Assembly (NCBI GenBank): GCA_024279945.1
Contig: JAJRRA010000046.1
Coordinates: 1-63,468 of the forward strand
Direction of reading: 5' to 3'
From: Gammaproteobacteria bacterium
GTDB taxonomy: Bacteria > Pseudomonadota > Gammaproteobacteria > Xanthomonadales > SZUA-36
Length of the DNA stretch: 63,468 nucleotides
The notes beneath the pieces are model-generated. The model was not told where the DNA came from. It did no database searches and was given only the letters and a program-made list of their open reading frames with translations. The first letter of the stretch is position 1; each line of letters begins with the position of its first letter. This document shows positions 35,773 to 45,404 of the stretch, piece after piece. The translations under genes and the position numbers were made by a program.

Positions 35773-37953
35773 ATGTACACGATCTTGTTGGCGTACCTCC
35801 GTTTACTGCTCCGGGCAGCCATCCTGTTAGCGGTTTTTCCTCCCCTCGCTGTGGCAATCACGATAGAGGCAGGCGCAACCGACCAGGCCATCCGCCTGGA
35901 CGGGATACTTGACGAAGCTGCGTGGCAGCGGGCAGGCTTGATAACAGACCTGACCCAGCAGGACCCGCAGCCGGGAGGCGCTACTCCGTTTGTGACCGAA
36001 GTGCGAATACTGGTGGACGGCAGGGCGCTCTACATCGGATTCGTTAGCCATGATCCTCAACCTTCGCAGATTGCCATTCACACCATGCAGCGTGATGGCG
36101 ATCAGGGTGCCGATGATTCAGTCGCCGTGGTGCTGGATCCAGCCATTGACGGGCGGCGCGGCTATTATTTCCAGATCAATGCGGCAGCGGCGCGCCTGGA
36201 CGGACTCATCTCCGGACCGGATGCCATGTCCACCGACTGGGACGGGATCTGGGACGCTGCCACCCAGCGCACCGCCACCGGCTGGACCGCTGAGATTCGC
36301 ATACCGGCGCAGACGCTTCGTTTTCGCTGGGGGCAGGACCAATGGGGTTTCAATGTCCAGCGTTACGTTGCGCGGACCCTGACCACCCTGCGCTGGAGTG
36401 GCACTACCCTTGATGCGAACTTTATCGACCTGCAGCGGGCTGGCCGGCTGGCTGGTGTCGGCGCCCTGCGCCAGGGGCTGGGTGTGTCCATCAGCCCTTA
36501 TGGCCTGCTGCGCTACGACAAAAATTACGACAGCAGTGAGCAAACGTCCGGAGCTGAAGTGGGCGGAGACATCGCCTGGAATATCAGCGGTGATCTCACG
36601 GCCTATCTCACGGTCAACCCGGATTTTGCCGAAACCGAGGTCGACAGCCGACGGGTCAACCTGACTCGCTTTCCCCTCTTCTTTCCGGAAAAACGTACAT
36701 TTTTCCTCGAGGGATCAGATCTTTTCAAGTTCGGGAGCGGCCTCGGCCGCGACTTCATTCCCTTCTTTTCCCGCCGAGTGGGCTTGTTCAGCGGCGAAAT
36801 GATTGCCCTGCCCTACGGCGTGAAACTTCTCGGCCATGCGGGCCGCTGGGGAATGGCGGCGCTCGCCGTACAGACAGAGCGGACAGATTTCACGGAAAAA
36901 ACCAAGCTCTTCTCCGGTCGGGTAACTTATGACATGGATGAGCACCTGACTCTGGGCCTCATTGCTACTGATGGCGACCCGGAAGGTCAACGTGAAAATT
37001 CACTTGGAGGTTTCGACTGGCTGTGGCGTACGTCTACCTTCAAGGGCAACAAGAACTTCTCGGTGGGCGGCTGGGCCGCCGCCAGCCGTGGGGATATCCC
37101 TGCCGGTCATAAGTACGGATGGGGCTTTAAAGTGGATTACCCCAACGACCTCTGGGATATGTATGCAGCCATCAAGGAATTTGGCAGCGGGCTCGACCCG
37201 GCCCTGGGTTTTCTCCCCCGCCCGGGAACGCGTTGGTATCAGGCGGGAATTTCTTATCGGCCGCGGCCACAGGCCGAGAAGCTGGGCTGGGTGCGCCAGT
37301 TCTTTTTTGAATTCTACCCGCGCTATATCGAAGATGCCGATGGGCGTGCCGAATCATGGCGGGTGTTTACCGCCCCCTTGAATATCCAGACCCAGTCCGG
37401 TGCGCGTATCGAGGCTAACATCATGCCGAGTTTCGAACGGCTTGATGAAGGCTTCGAGATTTCGAAAGGTGTCATTATCCCTGCCGGGGACTATTCCTAC
37501 ACACGTTTCCGGGTTGAGGGCAAAACGGCGAACTACCGTGCATGGCGGCTGGGCGTCTCGGTCTGGTTCGGCAATTTCTACTCCGGCACCATGACCCAGG
37601 TGCTGGGTTCCGCCACCTATACGACACCCGCTGGCCACCTCCAACTCGAACTGAATGCCGAGCGGGACATCGGCAATCTTCCCGAGGGTGATTTTACGCT
37701 CGATCTTTGGCGGGTCAATGCAGTCTATGCCTTCACTCCGGACCTGATTCTGTCGAGTAACATCCAGTACGATTCGGAGTCCCGCAACCTGGGCGCCAAT
37801 ACCCGTTTTCGCTGGACCATTCGGCCCGGAAACGATCTATTCGTGGTCTGGAACCGTGGTTGGCGGCAGCCAATCGACAGTGCACAATTTTTTTCCTTGC
37901 ATACGATTGAAGACCAAATCACGGTCAAGTTGCGCTGGACCTTCAGAAAGTGA
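35773..37953 (+). CDS. DUF5916-type outer-membrane protein with CBM9-like domain
   Basis: A 726-residue exported protein. After a signal sequence (LLLRAAILLAVFPPLAVA), residues about 30-230 resemble a carbohydrate-binding family 9 fold (IRLDGILDEAAWQ, VRILVDGRALYIGFVSHD, FQINAAAARLDG). The rest alternates polar and hydrophobic residues and contains FPEKRTFFLEGSDLFKF, the hallmark of DUF5916 proteins, whose C-terminal part is predicted to be a beta-barrel. It ends in an aromatic-rich strand (KLRWTFRK). No enzymatic role is established for the family. It stands alone with 50-base gaps on either side. Confidence 0.8.
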   Translation: MYTILLAYLRLLLRAAILLAVFPPLAVAITIEAGATDQAIRLDGILDEAAWQRAGLITDLTQQDPQPGGATPFVTEVRILVDGRALYIGFVSHDPQPSQIAIHTMQRDGDQGADDSVAVVLDPAIDGRRGYYFQINAAAARLDGLISGPDAMSTDWDGIWDAATQRTATGWTAEIRIPAQTLRFRWGQDQWGFNVQRYVARTLTTLRWSGTTLDANFIDLQRAGRLAGVGALRQGLGVSISPYGLLRYDKNYDSSEQTSGAEVGGDIAWNISGDLTAYLTVNPDFAETEVDSRRVNLTRFPLFFPEKRTFFLEGSDLFKFGSGLGRDFIPFFSRRVGLFSGEMIALPYGVKLLGHAGRWGMAALAVQTERTDFTEKTKLFSGRVTYDMDEHLTLGLIATDGDPEGQRENSLGGFDWLWRTSTFKGNKNFSVGGWAAASRGDIPAGHKYGWGFKVDYPNDLWDMYAAIKEFGSGLDPALGFLPRPGTRWYQAGISYRPRPQAEKLGWVRQFFFEFYPRYIEDADGRAESWRVFTAPLNIQTQSGARIEANIMPSFERLDEGFEISKGVIIPAGDYSYTRFRVEGKTANYRAWRLGVSVWFGNFYSGTMTQVLGSATYTTPAGHLQLELNAERDIGNLPEGDFTLDLWRVNAVYAFTPDLILSSNIQYDSESRNLGANTRFRWTIRPGNDLFVVWNRGWRQPIDSAQFFSLHTIEDQITVKLRWTFRK

Positions 37954-38002
37954 CTTGTCTCTGACTATAATTGGTGTCTCGTGGCAGGAAACGGAAAACC
38001 GG

Positions 38003-39181
38003 ATGAAATCAATGAACAAAGCGCATGGATTCGTCATGTATGGCGCCGAGTTCTCCCTGTATTCAGGGAAGTTACGCAGTTACCTGCGTAAGAAGGGCGT
38101 TGAATTCACCGAAATACAACCGTGGCTGCTGACTTACAAGCGATTCATTGTTCCGCGCACCGGCGTACGTTATATCCCGGTGTTGCAGACCCCCGAAGAC
38201 GATGTCTGGCAGGATACGACGGTCATTATCGACCACATGGAAAAGCGCTTTCCGCAGCCGTCCGTTTATCCGTCCACGGCGAAGCGCAGGCTGGCGGCAC
38301 TGATTCTCGAGTTGTTTGGCGATGAATGGCTGCTGTTGCCGGCCATGCATTATCGCTGGAACTATCCGGAAGAAAACCAGCCGTTTATCTACCGTGAGTT
38401 TGGCCAACTACTCTTTCCCCGCATCCCGGCTTTTATGCAGCGGAGGCTGGGCAAAAAGCTGGGCGACCGCTTCCGCGATGTGGTTCCGCGCCTGGGCATA
38501 AGCAGGGCAACCATCCCGGCGCTCGAGTCCTGGTATGAGGACTTGCTGGGTGAATTGAACCAGCATTTCCGGTCTCACGATTTCTTGCTGGGAGCGTATC
38601 CAACCATAGCGGATTTCGGTTTTATCGGTCCGTTTTACGCTCACTTGTACCGTGATCCGACACCTGGAAAACGGATGCGTGAATCAGCTCCCCGGGTGGC
38701 TGCCTGGGTAGAGCGGATGATGAGCCCCCAAGCCGTAAGCGACACGCCGCCGGTGGAAGCTGCGGATGAAATTCCACCCACCCTGATGCCGGTGCTAAGG
38801 CGTTTCGCTACAGAACAATTGCCCGTTCTGGCGGACACGGCCCGTATTGTGGATGAATATGCCGAGGGTATTGGCACAGACGAGGTGCCCCGGTTCATTG
38901 GCATGCACCGGGTGAAAATTGCCGGAGTGCCGGCAGAGCGATTGGTTCTTCCCTATTCCCTGTGGATGTTCCAGCGCCCACTGGATTTCTGGCGTTCCCT
39001 GGAAGGAGAAGATCGGTTTCGTTGTACGCAATTGCTGGAAGAAATAGATGCCGCCGGCCTGTTCGACATCAAGTGTCAGCATCGTCTCAAACGTGAAAAC
39101 AACAGACTTTATCTTGAAACTTCACATCCGCCGGCATCCGCCAATTCTCACCTTGCAAAAAAACCAAAGGCACCTCCATGA
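38003..39181 (+). CDS. Glutathione S-transferase-fold protein
   Basis: A 392-residue cytoplasmic protein. The N-terminal thioredoxin-like part (FVMYGAEFSLYSGKLRSYLRKKGVEFTEI, then YIPVLQTPEDDVWQDTTVIIDHME) and the helical C-terminal part (FLLGAYPTIADFGFIGPFYAHL) fit the GST superfamily; the extra 130 C-terminal residues are unassigned. YS in the first helix occupies the usual catalytic site. I chose ATG 38003; a second ATG lies three codons on. Its stop overlaps the next gene as ATGA, so the two are coupled. The physiological substrate is unknown. Confidence 0.8.
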   Translation: MKSMNKAHGFVMYGAEFSLYSGKLRSYLRKKGVEFTEIQPWLLTYKRFIVPRTGVRYIPVLQTPEDDVWQDTTVIIDHMEKRFPQPSVYPSTAKRRLAALILELFGDEWLLLPAMHYRWNYPEENQPFIYREFGQLLFPRIPAFMQRRLGKKLGDRFRDVVPRLGISRATIPALESWYEDLLGELNQHFRSHDFLLGAYPTIADFGFIGPFYAHLYRDPTPGKRMRESAPRVAAWVERMMSPQAVSDTPPVEAADEIPPTLMPVLRRFATEQLPVLADTARIVDEYAEGIGTDEVPRFIGMHRVKIAGVPAERLVLPYSLWMFQRPLDFWRSLEGEDRFRCTQLLEEIDAAGLFDIKCQHRLKRENNRLYLETSHPPASANSHLAKKPKAPP

Positions 39182-40617
39182 AGTATTTCCTGCCCGGATT
39201 CACTGTCCTGTTGTTGATCATCAGTCCGGCTCATGCCGGACAGAGCGAAAATTTTGACTATTTCGCCGCCAACCGCCGCATGATCAGTCATGGTGTGCAG
39301 GCGGTTCTTACCTGCAACGGCCTGTTTACATCGCAGCGAACACTGGAACAGGTATTTGCACAAGAACTGGCCTACCTGGCCGAGCCCGTGGGCACGGCTG
39401 AGGGTGGTGAATACCTTATTGACCGGGAACGAAAAACTGTAGCCGTGGGCGGTCCTCAGTCCGGCCCCGTTATGCGCGCTGCATTTCGTGAAGGAATCGG
39501 CTGCATCATCCTGGCGCCCGACCAGGATTTTGATGACATTGATGCCCTGCCGGTCAACACGCAGCCGGCGCTCATCAGCGGCGACCCAACTGCCATCGCC
39601 TGGCCCAACGGCGATCTGGTGCCGGAAAAGCCGCTTCCGGCAGGGATTGACCGTGCGGCGCTCAAGGCCGCTTCCCACTGGGCTTTCGACCGCGAGTCGT
39701 CCGAGCAGGTAACCCTTAGTCTGATGGTTTTATATCAGGGCGACATCATCCTGGAACGCTATGCGGCGGGGGTTGATGTGAGTACTAAAACTCGCACCTG
39801 GTCGACCGCCAAGAGCATTGCGGTAAGCCTGATCGGTATGCTGGTCGATGACGGCCGGCTTGAACTCGATGCGCCGCTGGGTATCGAGTGGCTGCCTGGA
39901 GTCGCCTCACCCGAAAGTGACCCCCGCAACGCAATCAGCCTGCGGAATGTACTGCACATGTCCAGCGGACTCTACCCGGTGGACAGCTTTGCCATGGAAT
40001 ATGCAACCGGTTCCGGCCTCGCCTACTGGGCCGGGGCCAGTTCGCTGAACGGTGCCAGAAACCGGGGGCTGATTCGCCGGCCTGGTACGTTCTGGGACTA
40101 TGAAAATTATGACACGCTGCTGGCCGTCTATGCCATGAAAAAGGCACTGGGTGATGAAGAGAGCTATCACAGTTTCCCGCGCAAGGCTCTGCTCGATCGC
40201 ATCGGCATGCGTAATACGTTGCTGAGTACCGATCGCTTTGGCGATTTCATTCTCAGTTCCCAGGTCTACACCAATGCAAGGGATCTGGCCCGTTTCGGCC
40301 TGTTGTATCTGCAAAACGGTATCTGGGACGGCGAACGATTGCTGTCAGAGGAATGGATCGAGTTCGTGCACACACCGGCTCCGGCCACATCGGAAACCGG
40401 CAATTTCTACGGCGCGCAGTGGTGGCTGGTGCCGGATGATCGGATTGATGTGCCTAAAGACGCCTACTCAACAGCAGGTAACCGCGGCCAGTTCGTTATC
40501 GTTGTTCCTTCCCGCGACACTGTCATCGTGCGCCGTGGGCTGGATTACGGCAAACAAGGCTTTAACCGCTGGGACCTGACGCGGGAAGTGTTGCGGGCCA
40601 TACCCAAACATCAATAG
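39178..40617 (+). CDS. Class C beta-lactamase-like serine hydrolase (S12)
   Basis: A 479-residue exported hydrolase. The signal peptide ends near SPAHAGQ. The penicillin-recognising fold motifs are S209-T-A-K212 (TWSTAKSIA), Y308-E-N310 (WDYENYD), and STAGNRGQF in the place of the third HTG/KTG-type motif. Family members include esterases, D-aminopeptidases and 6-aminohexanoate-dimer hydrolases, so antibiotic resistance should not be assumed. Around 170 residues before the catalytic domain have no assignment. It is translationally coupled to the GST-fold gene. Confidence 0.88.
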   Translation: MKYFLPGFTVLLLIISPAHAGQSENFDYFAANRRMISHGVQAVLTCNGLFTSQRTLEQVFAQELAYLAEPVGTAEGGEYLIDRERKTVAVGGPQSGPVMRAAFREGIGCIILAPDQDFDDIDALPVNTQPALISGDPTAIAWPNGDLVPEKPLPAGIDRAALKAASHWAFDRESSEQVTLSLMVLYQGDIILERYAAGVDVSTKTRTWSTAKSIAVSLIGMLVDDGRLELDAPLGIEWLPGVASPESDPRNAISLRNVLHMSSGLYPVDSFAMEYATGSGLAYWAGASSLNGARNRGLIRRPGTFWDYENYDTLLAVYAMKKALGDEESYHSFPRKALLDRIGMRNTLLSTDRFGDFILSSQVYTNARDLARFGLLYLQNGIWDGERLLSEEWIEFVHTPAPATSETGNFYGAQWWLVPDDRIDVPKDAYSTAGNRGQFVIVVPSRDTVIVRRGLDYGKQGFNRWDLTREVLRAIPKHQ

Positions 40618-40696
40618 AAATCCGCGCATCTACTGCTGAAATCCATTTTCCGGTAAATCTGAACTGGACGATGAGTTCTTCCCGTAGTGGTTTCGA

Positions 40697-41779
40697 TCAG
40701 TCTCCCTGTAGCAGATAATCCTCTTCCACATACCTGAGTATGGCTTCGAGTAAGGCCTCGCGCGGATAGTCGTTTTCATCAACCAGGGTTGAGCCGATAA
40801 AAATATGTGAACGCGCTATGGGCACGGCCAGGGCCCAGTGGTCTGCGTTGAGGTATGCAAGCAGGGTGCTGGTGGGAATGACCTGATCATAAAACAATAA
40901 CTGGCCGTCATTGCGGGAGTCGATCTGCGCAAGCTGCCTGGAGGGTATGCTCAAAACTGATGAGATACGATCCGGTTCCGGCAGAGTGACCAGAGAGTAA
41001 TATTTCAGGTTTTGCGGCAAAGGATTTTGCGCCAACCAGGCCTGGCGAGTTCCTGGCCGCAGGCTGTCAATAGCGCCGCCATCTCCGACAGTGCACTCCG
41101 ATTTGGGTATGTATTTCATGATGCCCAGGTCTTTTTGATCCGCCGCAATGGCCAGCGGGGATCCCCCGATGGCGCCCGCGGCGCTGATCACTGCAACAAC
41201 ACGTTCACGTATTCCAGGATAGCTAACGATTGCCTGCAGGATATCGACGGCTCCTTTAGAGTAACCGAGCAACACCAGGGGCCGGTCCTTGTCTTCAGGC
41301 GGCAAAGCGAGAATTGCGTCTCTGATCTGGCGGGCATTGGTTTGTGTCCCGGACAGCCCATCGACCCGGATCTTGAATCCCTTGAAACCCATCTTATCGA
41401 TAAATGCGCTCATATTATCATCGTAATCGACCCAGCCTTCGATACATTCCCAAGCCACACCGGGCACCATGCCAACCATCAGGCCGGTTCGGGACGGCCC
41501 GGTATCGACCGGAGTTCCGGCCCCCGGCTGTTCAGCGCCAAGCCGGGTCAGGGCGTCTTCGCAGGGTCTGTAATCGGGCAATTCTTCAGCGCGAAGTTCC
41601 AGCACGGCACAGAAAATTTCGCGGAAGCGGGCTCTTCCATCCTCAACACCGGCATATGAGGCAGGTGTCAGGACCAGTGGAGGCGTTTCGGTAGTGTAGG
41701 GCAGCAGCGGTTTTGAACTGCAGGCTGCGAGTGAGACGGTGGCCAGAATCAGGATGATCCAGTTGGTCAATTTCAGCAT
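40697..41779 (-). CDS. Alpha/beta-hydrolase-fold lipoprotein
   Basis: A 360-residue protein with a lipoprotein signal (lipobox LAAC, lipidated C20; serines at +2 and +3 favour the outer membrane). The nucleophile elbow is GYSKG with S174, preceded by a strand RPLVLLGYS; DHWALAVP near residue 320 may supply the catalytic histidine. The sequence is a distant alpha/beta hydrolase, perhaps an esterase or lipase-like enzyme; no specific family name is justified. It is divergent from its right-hand neighbour on the plus strand only beyond the next minus-strand gene, and 87 bases separate it from that gene. Confidence 0.65.
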   Translation of the reverse strand: MLKLTNWIILILATVSLAACSSKPLLPYTTETPPLVLTPASYAGVEDGRARFREIFCAVLELRAEELPDYRPCEDALTRLGAEQPGAGTPVDTGPSRTGLMVGMVPGVAWECIEGWVDYDDNMSAFIDKMGFKGFKIRVDGLSGTQTNARQIRDAILALPPEDKDRPLVLLGYSKGAVDILQAIVSYPGIRERVVAVISAAGAIGGSPLAIAADQKDLGIMKYIPKSECTVGDGGAIDSLRPGTRQAWLAQNPLPQNLKYYSLVTLPEPDRISSVLSIPSRQLAQIDSRNDGQLLFYDQVIPTSTLLAYLNADHWALAVPIARSHIFIGSTLVDENDYPREALLEAILRYVEEDYLLQGD

Positions 41780-41866
41780 GATATCAGGTGATATAGGTCA
41801 ACCGGGGCCAGACAGCAAAATACCGCACAATACGCTGAGCCCAGCCCCTGTGATCCCGTCCATATT

Positions 41867-42622
41867 TTAAAACGGCATGCGCTGGACTTCGCCGGTAATT
41901 GCGCTAACAGCCCCGGATTTTCCGTACTCAAGCAAGCGGGTTTGTGAGCGGTTTTCTTTACCATTGACCGTGTCGGTGCTGTCGCTCTTAACAATGCCAA
42001 AGGGAACCTCGTCTGAGAACCACATAAGCGACTGACTCTTTATTTCCATTTTCTTGAAAAGAATCTTGGTGTGGGTACTGCCCACACCGCTTACCCGTCT
42101 GGCTTTAAAAGCACCGGCGGCGGTATCAATGGTTTCTTTGCCTTCTTCTTTAAACTGATAGTTGACTTCAATGCCCATGGATTTCATCAGAGTACCGGCC
42201 AGCAACCCCCCTTCGGCCATCATCATGGGTGGGCTATCGCCTGACTGCATGATGATCTCCTTACCGAAACCCTGCAGATTATTAACGACATTGGCAGGAT
42301 CGGAGTTCATTGCCTCCTCTGATACAAGCACTTTGAATACCATGTGCTCGCCATTGGGTTTGCGCTTATTCTTCTTGAGTTTGTAATTGTCCACTTCAGT
42401 TTCCAGCCAGTAATATGTTTGCCCCTGGCGTTGTTCGCTGCCGAGGCACTTCTGCCGGACGACCGCAACCGTTTGATGTCCTTTATGGTCGGTGGTGATT
42501 GTTTCGCGCACAGCCCAGCTTCCTGCGGGAGTCGATGCGGAAAAATCAAAAAATGGCTCTGCACTAACGTGGGTTGAGATGCCCAGTAAGCAGAGGGATA
42601 AAACTCGGGAAATGACAGACAT
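41867..42622 (-). CDS. Exported protein of unknown function
   Basis: About 251 residues with a signal peptide (MSVISRVLSLCLLGISTHVSA). I do not recognise the family. The body is beta-rich (YYWLETEVDNYKLKKNKRKPNGEHMVFKVLV, TAAGAFKARRVSG), reminiscent of LolA/LolB-like or DUF3108-like beta folds that respond to envelope lipids, but this is only an impression. I took the second methionine (42622), which has a GGGG-containing site upstream; an in-frame ATG at 42637 exists. It is transcribed toward the lipoprotein hydrolase and may share its transcript. Confidence 0.65.
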   Translation of the reverse strand: MSVISRVLSLCLLGISTHVSAEPFFDFSASTPAGSWAVRETITTDHKGHQTVAVVRQKCLGSEQRQGQTYYWLETEVDNYKLKKNKRKPNGEHMVFKVLVSEEAMNSDPANVVNNLQGFGKEIIMQSGDSPPMMMAEGGLLAGTLMKSMGIEVNYQFKEEGKETIDTAAGAFKARRVSGVGSTHTKILFKKMEIKSQSLMWFSDEVPFGIVKSDSTDTVNGKENRSQTRLLEYGKSGAVSAITGEVQRMPF

Positions 42623-42735
42623 GGTTGCCCCCATCAATTAAAGTTTAACCCGGATCAGGAACATTTCAGTGTACGCACCAATGTGGTTTTTGCAAGCCTC
42701 ACACACAGTGACATGGCTTGATGTAGAATAATCGC

Positions 42736-43017
42736 ATGCGTATCACTCAGCGGACATGTAGCATTGCGCTGATCTTTATTCTGGTCTGGGGTCAGGTCGC
42801 GTTGGTGCGGCATGTCTCGATCCACCCAACGCCTGATGTCAATTCCTGTGAGCTTTGTCTCAGCCAGGCTCAGTTGTCCAGCGGTATTGTGTCGCAAACC
42901 GTTTACCTGGTCGTTATCGTTGACCGTGATCCTTATTACCAATCACTTTACCAGTCTCACATATCCTCCTTATCCATTCGGCAGCAGCAAGCCCGGGCTC
43001 CCCCCTTTCTCGCCTGA
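42736..43017 (+). CDS. Small CxxC protein heading a metal-uptake cluster
   Basis: A 93-residue protein with an N-terminal hydrophobic helix (SIALIFILVWGQVALV) followed by HVSIHPTPDVNSCELCLSQAQ. The short form with histidines and a CxxC pair resembles DUF2946-like proteins that accompany metal transport genes. It starts the run leading to the porin, ZnuA-like and ZnuB-like genes. It may bind metal in the periplasm; function is inferred from position only. Confidence 0.6.
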   Translation: MRITQRTCSIALIFILVWGQVALVRHVSIHPTPDVNSCELCLSQAQLSSGIVSQTVYLVVIVDRDPYYQSLYQSHISSLSIRQQQARAPPFLA

Positions 43018-43090
43018 ATTAATTTTCTGAACTTATCGGTGCCTTGCGTGAAAAGGCATCGTATTCCTGCATTTGTACAGGAGGCGAAAA

Positions 43091-44473
43091 ATGGGTAATA
43101 AACGGCGTGTCATACTGTGGGCGGTTATTTTACCGCTGTCATTCCCGGTCTGGAGTCAGGATCAGCAGGCCAATGAAATCGATGCTCTGCGTTCTGAACT
43201 GGTGCAACTGCGTGTTGACTATGAAGAGCGCATTAAAAACCTGGAACACAGGCTTGATCTCGCAGAACAGAAAGCCGAACAGGCAACTATGGAAGCTGCA
43301 CAGGCCACGCTGGCCGTGCGCGAACCGGCGCCGGCGCCGGCTGTCGTAGCCGAACGGTCTGTTGCTGTCGCCGGCAATGCGTTCAATCCTGCCCTGGGGG
43401 TAATTTTCCAGGGCCAGGCCTGGGCCTATGACAAGAATCCTGAAGACTATTACATTCCGGGTTTCCCGCTGGGTGGTGAGGCCGGGCTCGCACCGGAAGG
43501 GCTGGGCCTGGCCGAGACCGAAATCAACATCAATGCCAATGTGGATGACAAGTTTACCGCCTGGCTTACCGTGCCGCTGGTGTTGGATGATGGGAAAGCG
43601 GGCGTTGAGATCGAAGAGGCCTGGGTCGAGACGCTCAAGCTGCCTGCCGGCCTGTCATTACGCATGGGCCGGTTTTTTTCCAACATCGGCTACCTCAACT
43701 CAAGGCATGCGCATACCTGGGACTTTGCTGACCAACCCCTGGCTTACCGGGCTTTCCTGGGCAGCCAGTATTTGGATGACGGTCTGCAGATTCGCTGGCT
43801 GGCGCCAACGGACTTCTACCTCGAATTAAGCGGTGAACTCTTGCGAGGGGACCGTTACCCGGCTGGAGGTGCTGCCAATTCAGGGTTTGGGAGCTATACA
43901 CTGGCTGCACATACCGGGGGCGATATTGGCTTCTCCAGCAGTTGGCTGTCCGGTCTATCGTGGTTACACGGGAAAAGTGATGGGCGTGAATCGGGCCCTG
44001 GGAACGACCCTCTGGTCTTTTTCGGTGATACGGACATACTGATCGCTGATTTTGTCTGGAAATGGGCCCCCAATGGCAATTCCCGCCAGCGTAATTTTAA
44101 ATTCCAGGCAGAGTACCTGCTGCGCAGGGAGGATGGTGAGTATGTATCGTCCGCTACTTTGCCATCGCCGTGGAAAACTGACCAGCAAGGCTGGTATGCC
44201 CAGGCAATTTACCAGCCCTGGCCCCGGGGGCGAATCGGCGCCCGCATTGAGCGTCTTTCCAGCGATAAGCCCCTGCCGGTATTCACCGGCACTGTGCTTG
44301 ATCCGCAGGGGGAGAACCCAACCCGCTTCAGCCTGATGGTGGACTGGTCAAACAGCGAGTTCAGTCGCCTGCGCCTGCAATACAACCAGGACAAGTCAGG
44401 GGTGGAAACCGACCATCAATTCGCTCTCCAGTACATCTACAGTATCGGCGCCCATGGCGCCCATACTTTTTAA
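43091..44473 (+). CDS. Coiled-coil porin-like outer-membrane barrel
   Basis: A 460-residue exported protein. A signal sequence (VILWAVILPLSFPVWSQ) is followed by a coiled coil at about residues 25-75 (EIDALRSELVQLRVDYEERI, many heptads), then an alanine/proline linker, then a beta-barrel of alternating strands ending HTF. This layout matches trimeric porin-like proteins that precede ZnuA-type genes. AGGAGG lies six bases before ATG 43091, which decides the start over a TTG at 43073. It probably provides the outer-membrane route for the metal taken up by the next two gene products. Confidence 0.85.
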   Translation: MGNKRRVILWAVILPLSFPVWSQDQQANEIDALRSELVQLRVDYEERIKNLEHRLDLAEQKAEQATMEAAQATLAVREPAPAPAVVAERSVAVAGNAFNPALGVIFQGQAWAYDKNPEDYYIPGFPLGGEAGLAPEGLGLAETEININANVDDKFTAWLTVPLVLDDGKAGVEIEEAWVETLKLPAGLSLRMGRFFSNIGYLNSRHAHTWDFADQPLAYRAFLGSQYLDDGLQIRWLAPTDFYLELSGELLRGDRYPAGGAANSGFGSYTLAAHTGGDIGFSSSWLSGLSWLHGKSDGRESGPGNDPLVFFGDTDILIADFVWKWAPNGNSRQRNFKFQAEYLLRREDGEYVSSATLPSPWKTDQQGWYAQAIYQPWPRGRIGARIERLSSDKPLPVFTGTVLDPQGENPTRFSLMVDWSNSEFSRLRLQYNQDKSGVETDHQFALQYIYSIGAHGAHTF

Positions 44474-44489
44474 ATTTCGGGAAATCATC

Positions 44490-45404
44490 ATGAAAAACAG
44501 AATAGTGACAGCAATGGTATTGTGTTTCGCGATGCAACTGCCCCTGAACGCTGCGGCGGCACTGCGGATATTTGCCTGCGAACCGGAGTGGGGCGCCCTT
44601 GCACACGAGCTTGGGGGTAAGTGGGTCAAGGTTTCCGTTGCCACCAATGCCTTGCAGGATCCCCATTACCTGGAAGCTCGTCCCAGCCTTATTTCCAAAA
44701 TGAGACGCGCTGACCTGGTCATCTGCACCGGCTCCCAGTTGGAAATTGGCTGGTTACCCATGTTGCTCACCAAGGCCAATAACCCCAGGGTTCAGCCCGG
44801 TAGCCCGGGTTATTTCGAAGCGGGTAATTTTGTGCAGCACCTGGAAGTCCCTATTTCGGTTGATCGCAGCCAGGGTGATGTTCACCCGCAGGGAAACCCG
44901 CACATCCAAACGGACCCGCGAAATATACTGCTGGTTGCACGCGCTTTGGGTGAGCGCCTGGTCAGCCTGGATTCGGACCACGCTGGGGATTACCGCTCAA
45001 GGCTGAAGCAGTTCATTACGGATTGGAATGCCGCCCTGGTGAAATGGGAAGCTGAAGCCCGGCCGCTTCGAGGCAAACGCGTGGTTAGCCATCACAAGAG
45101 CTGGGTTTACCTGGAAAATTGGCTTGGTCTGGAACTGGTAGGGACACTGGAACCCGTGCCGGGCATTCCCCCGACTGCGTCTCACCTGTCCGAACTTCTT
45201 GCCCGTTTGGGCGACGATGGAAGTGGCGCTGATTTCATCATCCGCTCGCCCTACCAGAGCAGCAAACCCTCTGATTGGTTGTCCCAGCGCACCGGGATAC
45301 CGGAGCTGATGCTGCCCTTCACGGTGGGCGGCAGTAAACAAGCGGACGACTTGTATGGGCTGTTCGACGATACCATCAAGCGGCTTCTGGAGATATCAAA
45401 GTGA
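44490..45404 (+). CDS. ZnuA-like metal-binding protein of an ABC importer
   Basis: A 304-residue periplasmic binding protein of cluster A-I (zinc/manganese). The signal ends around LNAAAA. Candidate metal ligands are H72-type DPHYLEARPS, the GDVHPQGNPHIQTDP loop and VVSHHKSW, followed by an acidic IIRSPYQ region. I took ATG 44490 (MKNRIVTAM). The stop overlaps the permease start by four bases. The metal cannot be told apart by eye; zinc is the usual assignment for this gene arrangement. Confidence 0.88.
   Translation: MKNRIVTAMVLCFAMQLPLNAAAALRIFACEPEWGALAHELGGKWVKVSVATNALQDPHYLEARPSLISKMRRADLVICTGSQLEIGWLPMLLTKANNPRVQPGSPGYFEAGNFVQHLEVPISVDRSQGDVHPQGNPHIQTDPRNILLVARALGERLVSLDSDHAGDYRSRLKQFITDWNAALVKWEAEARPLRGKRVVSHHKSWVYLENWLGLELVGTLEPVPGIPPTASHLSELLARLGDDGSGADFIIRSPYQSSKPSDWLSQRTGIPELMLPFTVGGSKQADDLYGLFDDTIKRLLEISK

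Noticed and set aside
39178-40617. The S12 hydrolase as an antibiotic-resistance beta-lactamase
   Set aside because: The third motif is not the classic KTG and the family is dominated by esterases and peptidases; motif presence alone does not support resistance.
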